64,000 nucleotides of DNA, taken from assembly GCA_049177215.1 (NCBI GenBank), contig CP185379.1, forward strand, positions 2,232,001-2,296,000, read 5' to 3'. Below the pieces are notes generated by a model. It did no database searches. It saw only the letters and a program-made list of their open reading frames with translations, and was not told the origin of the DNA. This DNA is from Pollutiaquabacter aromativorans. Lineage in GTDB: Bacteria > Bacteroidota > Bacteroidia > AKYH767-A > 2013-40CM-41-45. The position numbers were made by a program, and so were the translations under genes. Below are positions 59,603-64,000 of this stretch, piece after piece (position 1 is the first letter of the stretch; every line of letters begins with the position of its first letter).

Positions 59603-62266
59603 CTATATTTTTACAATCTTTCTCACTACTTTTCCAACATTGGTATAGACAATTATATAATAAATTCCGCTATTCCAGGATGATGAATCTACAACTTTTA
59701 CATCGCCTCCCAATTTCCCATTTGCAATTACCGTACCTGATACATTAATTACATCGTACTTCATCCAGTTTAAATCGGAAAATAAGTCCAGCTTAATACA
59801 AAATGATTCCTTAACAGGGTTTGGAGCGACCAGTAAATTAAGTTCCTTCAAACCTGTTCTATTACCAATCTCCTCATCCGATAATTCAGAAGCTGTCCGC
59901 ATTGATGACCTCCCTGTCACACAATCCCGAATAAAAGCAGTAAAATCAGAGCCCTCAGCCGCCTCGAATCCTGCTGTCAAAGTAACTTCATAAGTTGACC
60001 GATAGGTAACTTCTTGATTAGCTGCTATTTTTTCTTCTGAAACTAAATTTCCTATACTCTCCTCAATCTTATTAGATTGCACGATGCCAGTTAAAAACAA
60101 ATCAGTATTAATCGGGCAGAACAAATGCGATTTCCATGCCCCTCGTCCATGGGTGGCAGCGAATATTTCATTTGATCTATAATTTATCTTAGTACTTAAT
60201 ACCCATACCCGTGGTAGTAAATGATTAAATGCCTGCCATTGTCCAACATCATCATTATAAACATATACTCCATTAGATGCCGCTGCATAGATATTCTTTG
60301 AGCCCTTCTCAGTACATAGGCCATAAAAATCGGCGTCATCCGGCAAGCCTTGCATAAAATCAGTCCATGTCATCCCTCCATCATTCGAGCACATCATCCG
60401 GTGAACAGTTCCTTTAAAAGATACAATTACTCTTAGGGGATTATATGGGTCGACTGCAATGCCACCGATCTCCCCACCTCTTAATCCTTCAAGGCCTGGA
60501 GTCCGATCCAACCAAGTAACTCCTCCATCCGGTGAATACCAAAACCATCCTTCGAGCGGAGCCGGGTGCCATATTGTATATCCATAATTAAAATATATAT
60601 GTTCCGGTTTCGATTCACATATTGCAATATTTTTCACCTTTTGAGTTGCTGGCACATTTGTAATTTGCGTCCAAGACAATCCATAATCAATACTCTTAAA
60701 TACATTTTCAAAACCAACATACATAACATTAAATTCCTCTGGGTGTTGAACAAGGGGAAACCTAGAATCATCAGACGTCGTGCCTGGCGGCCTAAGATTA
60801 CTGGTCCATGAATATCCATTATCATTACTTCTTAATATGACTCCTGGAGTTTGTGCATCTGTATGATAATAATATTTAGCTTCAGAATTATCTATTAATG
60901 TGGTAAATCCGTCGCCTCCCATTATTTTTGACCAACTGTTTGACAAATTACCAATATCACCGTCATGCAATATGGTACCATTATCCTGTGTCCCAATTAT
61001 GATCTTCGTGTCCTCATTTTCATCTGTATCAATATCCCACAATTGAGTTATTCTTAAGCCCTCATTCAAATAAACCCAAGTTGAGCCATTATCGTATGAG
61101 ACTGACAATCCGCCATCTGTGCTAGCGTAAATAACGTTTGTATTTGGTTCGAATTTCAATTCATGAACATCCATGTGTGGAATTGGCAGATAAAATGGGC
61201 TTACACTCCAAATACCATTGACATTAACCACACGTTTAATGTAATTACTAGTAGTTACATAAATATTATTGACATCTGTTTCGTCTACTGCTAAACTTGT
61301 TCTAGATGGAGGACTTTTGTCTAACTGCGTTATAATAGAATATGAATCTCCTCTATCCGTAGATATATATAAATAATTAAAGTGCAAAGTTGGATTTGAG
61401 CATAAGACATATATGGTATTATCATTACTTTCACTCATCTCGATTTCGGATCGCTCTACTCCTGCATTAATACTAAGGCCATTTGCACTTTCGGACCAGT
61501 TTTCACCTCCATCGACGGATTTATATACTGAAATACCAGAAAGAAACATTATTTCAGGATCAGAAGGACAAAATTCTAAATCACTCAACTTTTCACTGAG
61601 AAACACATGCTTAATATACCAATCCAAGCCAGAGTTATCTGACTTATACAAATAAGATACAGGCTGATGCGCCGCCCAATTATAAGTCTCTATAATTGAA
61701 TATATTTCCGATGAGCTCCCGGGTTTAAATGCAATTCTTCGTGCCTTTTTTTGCGATGGGAAGTCCCAAAAATTTGTCAAAACAGTCGATGAGTTCAAAT
61801 CATACCAATTTCCAATTGCTGTTAGGGACCATGTAATACCTCCGTCCATCGACCGAAAGATACCTCTGCTGTGTTCAGCTGTATTACCTAGATATGTTCT
61901 ATTAAAATCCATCGGAGCATCTGGGTCTCCTGTTGAAACGTAAATAATCAGCGGATTATTTGAATCAACGATGATGTCAGATATACCTATATTTGGAAGA
62001 GCATCTGTATTCATAATCTCCCATGCACTTCCTGACCCTAATGTTCTTTTCCATAACCCTCCAAGTGGAGAACCTACAAACAAGGTACCATTAGAGGCAA
62101 AATCCGGGTGAAATCGAATACAAGAAGTTCTACCTATGCCTCTGCTGCCTAAATTGCTTGTTAACAAATCAGGTGTTTGAAATGGGCCTAGCTCTATCCA
62201 ATTCGCTGTTTGAGCTAGACTAAAGCTATTTAAAAACACTATGATAATAAATACACCTTTCTTCAT
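59603..62266 (-). CDS. Secreted sortilin/BNR-type propeller protein with T9SS sorting domain
   Basis: 887 residues. A signal peptide (MKKGVFIIIVFLNSFSLAQ), then BNR/Asp-box repeats typical of VPS10/sortilin-like ten-bladed propellers (GLWKRTLGSGSAWEIMNTDA, IFRSMDGGITWSLTAIGNW, VYKSVDGGENWSESANGL, LRSNDNGYSWTSNLRPPG, MCSNDGGMTWTDFMQGLP). A type A sorting domain ends the protein (LLVAPNPVKESFCIKLDLFS ... NSGIYYIIVYTNVGKVVRKI). It is exported and probably surface-attached; the ligand may be a glycan or peptide. It is AT-rich, and starts 1 bp after the upstream gene's stop, so it is third in a three-gene operon. Confidence 0.87.
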   Translation of the reverse strand: MKKGVFIIIVFLNSFSLAQTANWIELGPFQTPDLLTSNLGSRGIGRTSCIRFHPDFASNGTLFVGSPLGGLWKRTLGSGSAWEIMNTDALPNIGISDIIVDSNNPLIIYVSTGDPDAPMDFNRTYLGNTAEHSRGIFRSMDGGITWSLTAIGNWYDLNSSTVLTNFWDFPSQKKARRIAFKPGSSSEIYSIIETYNWAAHQPVSYLYKSDNSGLDWYIKHVFLSEKLSDLEFCPSDPEIMFLSGISVYKSVDGGENWSESANGLSINAGVERSEIEMSESNDNTIYVLCSNPTLHFNYLYISTDRGDSYSIITQLDKSPPSRTSLAVDETDVNNIYVTTSNYIKRVVNVNGIWSVSPFYLPIPHMDVHELKFEPNTNVIYASTDGGLSVSYDNGSTWVYLNEGLRITQLWDIDTDENEDTKIIIGTQDNGTILHDGDIGNLSNSWSKIMGGDGFTTLIDNSEAKYYYHTDAQTPGVILRSNDNGYSWTSNLRPPGTTSDDSRFPLVQHPEEFNVMYVGFENVFKSIDYGLSWTQITNVPATQKVKNIAICESKPEHIYFNYGYTIWHPAPLEGWFWYSPDGGVTWLDRTPGLEGLRGGEIGGIAVDPYNPLRVIVSFKGTVHRMMCSNDGGMTWTDFMQGLPDDADFYGLCTEKGSKNIYAAASNGVYVYNDDVGQWQAFNHLLPRVWVLSTKINYRSNEIFAATHGRGAWKSHLFCPINTDLFLTGIVQSNKIEESIGNLVSEEKIAANQEVTYRSTYEVTLTAGFEAAEGSDFTAFIRDCVTGRSSMRTASELSDEEIGNRTGLKELNLLVAPNPVKESFCIKLDLFSDLNWMKYDVINVSGTVIANGKLGGDVKVVDSSSWNSGIYYIIVYTNVGKVVRKIVKI

Positions 62267-62267
62267 A

Positions 62268-63212
62268 CTAGTAAATAACTATATATTTTACATAAACTTT
62301 TTCTTCAGTAAAAAGATGAATGAGGTACATGCCCGAAGTTAATGTTGATGTAAGGTTAATAGCTGTTCTTTTTTCTTCCCCACATATTAACATTTGTTTC
62401 ACTTCTACTCCTGATATAGTACTTATTCTTATTTCTTTAATAGGCAGTAAAGATTGAATATTAATATCGCCATTACTTGGATTAGGGTAAATTGATACTT
62501 TTTCAGCCTCATCCTGAGTTTCAATAATATTTGTAACTAACTCCCCACACGTGTAATTAGGCATATTGAATAATACTACTCCCGTCTGCTGAAAGCAATT
62601 GAGTCGAAAATATTGCTCGAACATGTCATATTGATAGAAGCCCCCTAATGTGCTTCCAATCCCCTCAATTATTTCAACTCCGGTTACTTGGTGAGATCCA
62701 TTTTCGAGTGTGTATTTTTTTCGGTAATCTGATCCAATTAAAACTGAATCTATAGAATGAATGTAATTATATAATCCAGTTTGCATAAAACAATTTAGGT
62801 TAATTACAGAGTCACCGACTTCTAAGTTAAAATTGTATAAAACACTATCACATGTATTGCATGTTAAACTAAATATGTCCTTAAAATAAACAATTTTCTG
62901 AATTGTATCCTGCCATAAATATCCGAATCTTCTTTCACCGTAACCGTATGACCATGGATGATTGATCGCATGCTCAATCTTTATATTTAGTATACTAATA
63001 AGATTTCCATTGTAAAGCGTATCTCCAACAAAATAGATTTGGTAATCGCTAATCTCTACCCCACCCGGATAGGAATAATCATATTCAGTCACACGCCAAA
63101 AGGCATCTGATTGAGGAAACGGGAAATACCGTGATGTTTGCGCAAGCACTCTACTGTCCCATTGAATAAAGTGAATTAGTATCCCGAGGGTTACGTATCT
63201 TAATATCCTCAT
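62268..63212 (-). CDS. Secreted protein of unknown function with T9SS sorting domain
   Basis: 314 residues from MRILRYVTLGILIHFIQWDS, a signal peptide ending near SRVLAQ. An earlier in-frame ATG (63257) overlaps the upstream gene and is less likely. The central region is rich in Tyr, Asn and Cys (FKDIFSLTCNTCDSVLYNFN, NCFMQTGLYNYI, LNCFQQTGVVLFNMPNYTC), suggesting disulfides, and matches no domain I know. The C-terminal type A sorting domain reads VSIYPNPSNGDINIQSLL to SGMYLIHLFTEEKVYVKYI. It is the second gene of the island operon, starting 1 bp after the preceding stop. Confidence 0.8.
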   Translation of the reverse strand: MRILRYVTLGILIHFIQWDSRVLAQTSRYFPFPQSDAFWRVTEYDYSYPGGVEISDYQIYFVGDTLYNGNLISILNIKIEHAINHPWSYGYGERRFGYLWQDTIQKIVYFKDIFSLTCNTCDSVLYNFNLEVGDSVINLNCFMQTGLYNYIHSIDSVLIGSDYRKKYTLENGSHQVTGVEIIEGIGSTLGGFYQYDMFEQYFRLNCFQQTGVVLFNMPNYTCGELVTNIIETQDEAEKVSIYPNPSNGDINIQSLLPIKEIRISTISGVEVKQMLICGEEKRTAINLTSTLTSGMYLIHLFTEEKVYVKYIVIY

Positions 63213-63213
63213 T

Positions 63214-64000
63214 TCAATGTTGATTTTCCAATTTTTGAATACGTTTTTCCTGCTCAATAATATAGAGTGTCAGCTCTTCTATCTTAAGGAGCAGCAGCCT
63301 AGATGTTTCGCTTAAGGATATTCCCCCATCTGCTTTAACCTCAGCGGCTGATTTCAGCCCGGGTAAACACCTGTTATCCTTAATAAAAGCTTCCAATTCT
63401 GTCAGGCTTCGAAGCGAATAGTTATCCCCAAATACAAAATCCGGCCAATCTGCATGCATCTTAACCTTGATTTCTTCACAAATAATCTTTCCATTAACCC
63501 CCAACTTATAACCAGTCGGAATTAATGAGGTATTTATTGCCAGCGAGTTTACTACTCCTGATCCCGTATTTCCGATTTTGAACATTACATTATTGTTATT
63601 GTCCACGACTTGTATCGGATCAGATGCATCCGGGTAATTATTCATGGTTATCTTTAATGCAACATTATCGGAGTAATTCAGATGCAAATGCGCCTGAGGA
63701 TCGCTTGTTCCAATCCCAACATTTCTGGTATCACATAAGAATATATTCTCCATGGTAGCATCCTCGGAGTACCAGGGAATTACAGGTGCATAACAAAAAG
63801 GTAGTTGATTTCCGCCTCCACCTGTACCAGGGTTTGTTCGAAACAAATTTCCTAAACTGTCAACAAACAGGTAATTAACATAATTGCCTCCAGCGAGCGC
63901 AGAAAATCGAATATTACCCGATGAATTTATCTTGATCCCTTCTACATTATTGGATTTGAGAACTAACTCCGTTGAATCTGTCGTTCCAATAAAATCGGTT
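63214..64000 (-). CDS. Tail-fibre/S74-like surface protein, C-terminal part (continues beyond window)
   Basis: The frame is open to the right edge of the window, so at least 261 residues are visible and the 5' end is missing; the TTG near 63846 is only the first possible start of the visible part. Upstream it reads TDFIGTTDSTELVLKSNNVE and SSGNIRFSALAGGNYVNYLF, then NVGIGTSDPQAHLHL, repeats common in Bacteroidota fibre-like proteins. The end, TELEAFIKDNRCLPGLKSAA then SRLLLLKIEELTLYIIEQEK, resembles the chaperone-like coiled-coil ends of S74-type tail fibres, giving trimerisation. A broken paralogue of this end lies at 1-105. It is the first gene visible of the island operon. Confidence 0.82.
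   Translation of the reverse strand, partial: TDFIGTTDSTELVLKSNNVEGIKINSSGNIRFSALAGGNYVNYLFVDSLGNLFRTNPGTGGGGNQLPFCYAPVIPWYSEDATMENIFLCDTRNVGIGTSDPQAHLHLNYSDNVALKITMNNYPDASDPIQVVDNNNNVMFKIGNTGSGVVNSLAINTSLIPTGYKLGVNGKIICEEIKVKMHADWPDFVFGDNYSLRSLTELEAFIKDNRCLPGLKSAAEVKADGGISLSETSRLLLLKIEELTLYIIEQEKRIQKLENQH

Overview
The window reads as a chromosome segment of a Bacteroidota bacterium, probably a free-living aerobic heterotroph. The evidence is five exported proteins with T9SS-type C-terminal sorting domains or the surface-protein architecture that goes with them, promoters of the Bacteroidota type (TTG, about 19-20 nt, TAnnTTTG), the rpsF-rpsR-rplI order, and many small conserved Bacteroidota proteins. 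Most of the window is GC-rich and densely coded. The two ends (about 1-2,400 and 59,400-64,000) are visibly AT-richer and carry surface-protein genes and gene remnants.

Layout: 1-2,306 is a scrambled accessory patch (surface-protein remnant with an in-frame stop, macB 3' remnant, T9SS propeller gene, a perfect 34-bp inverted repeat, two 71-bp direct repeats). 2.4-5.1 kb holds a DHFR-like reductase, a PhyH-type dioxygenase and the S6-S18-L9 operon. 5.4-9 kb holds paaZ with a conserved unknown gene and a crotonase. 9.5-14.3 kb holds an outer-membrane barrel and a 1,027-residue TPR protein. 14.5-19.2 kb holds a lipoprotein, an FtsE-like ATPase, two glycosyltransferases and a DUF6526-like protein. 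19.3-22.8 kb is paaABCD-paaG. Then come HU, a LOG-family enzyme, dnaX, gyrB, an M20 amidohydrolase, a zincin/propeller/Omp85-like fusion protein and a metallo-hydrolase (22.8-33.9 kb). 34-41.3 kb holds the kynU-kmo-PAP2 operon, hemL, and a three-gene membrane operon that includes a protein with 25-residue repeats. 41.4-59.3 kb holds gcvP, an abundant T9SS protein, mlaFE, feoAB, SprT-like, an aminotransferase, manC, fumC, arsC-like, prfB, recX and an SRPBCC/GyrI protein. The right end is an operon of three surface proteins running off the window.

Metabolically, the paa genes encode the epoxidase, isomerase and ring-opening steps of aerobic phenylacetyl-CoA catabolism, split over two loci 12 kb apart. 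kynU and kmo convert kynurenine to 3-hydroxyanthranilate, so degradation of aromatic amino acids is a theme. gcvP and fumC connect to central metabolism.

Most notable observations: (1) a run of ten A in dnaX where a slip in either direction meets a stop codon within three codons, suggesting a gamma/tau pair made by slippage; (2) a large family of intergenic arrays with a 7-bp period, interspersed with at least eight copies of one quasi-palindromic hairpin in both orientations; (3) a 34-bp perfect inverted repeat and 71-bp direct repeats around a surface-protein gene; (4) a small protein made of exact 25-residue repeats; (5) the classical programmed frameshift in prfB; (6) three apparent one-base frameshifts within 6.5 kb (gyrB, the fusion protein, the metallo-hydrolase) that look like sequence errors. 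No transposase, CRISPR array, tRNA or rRNA was recognised, and no transcription regulator other than HU.
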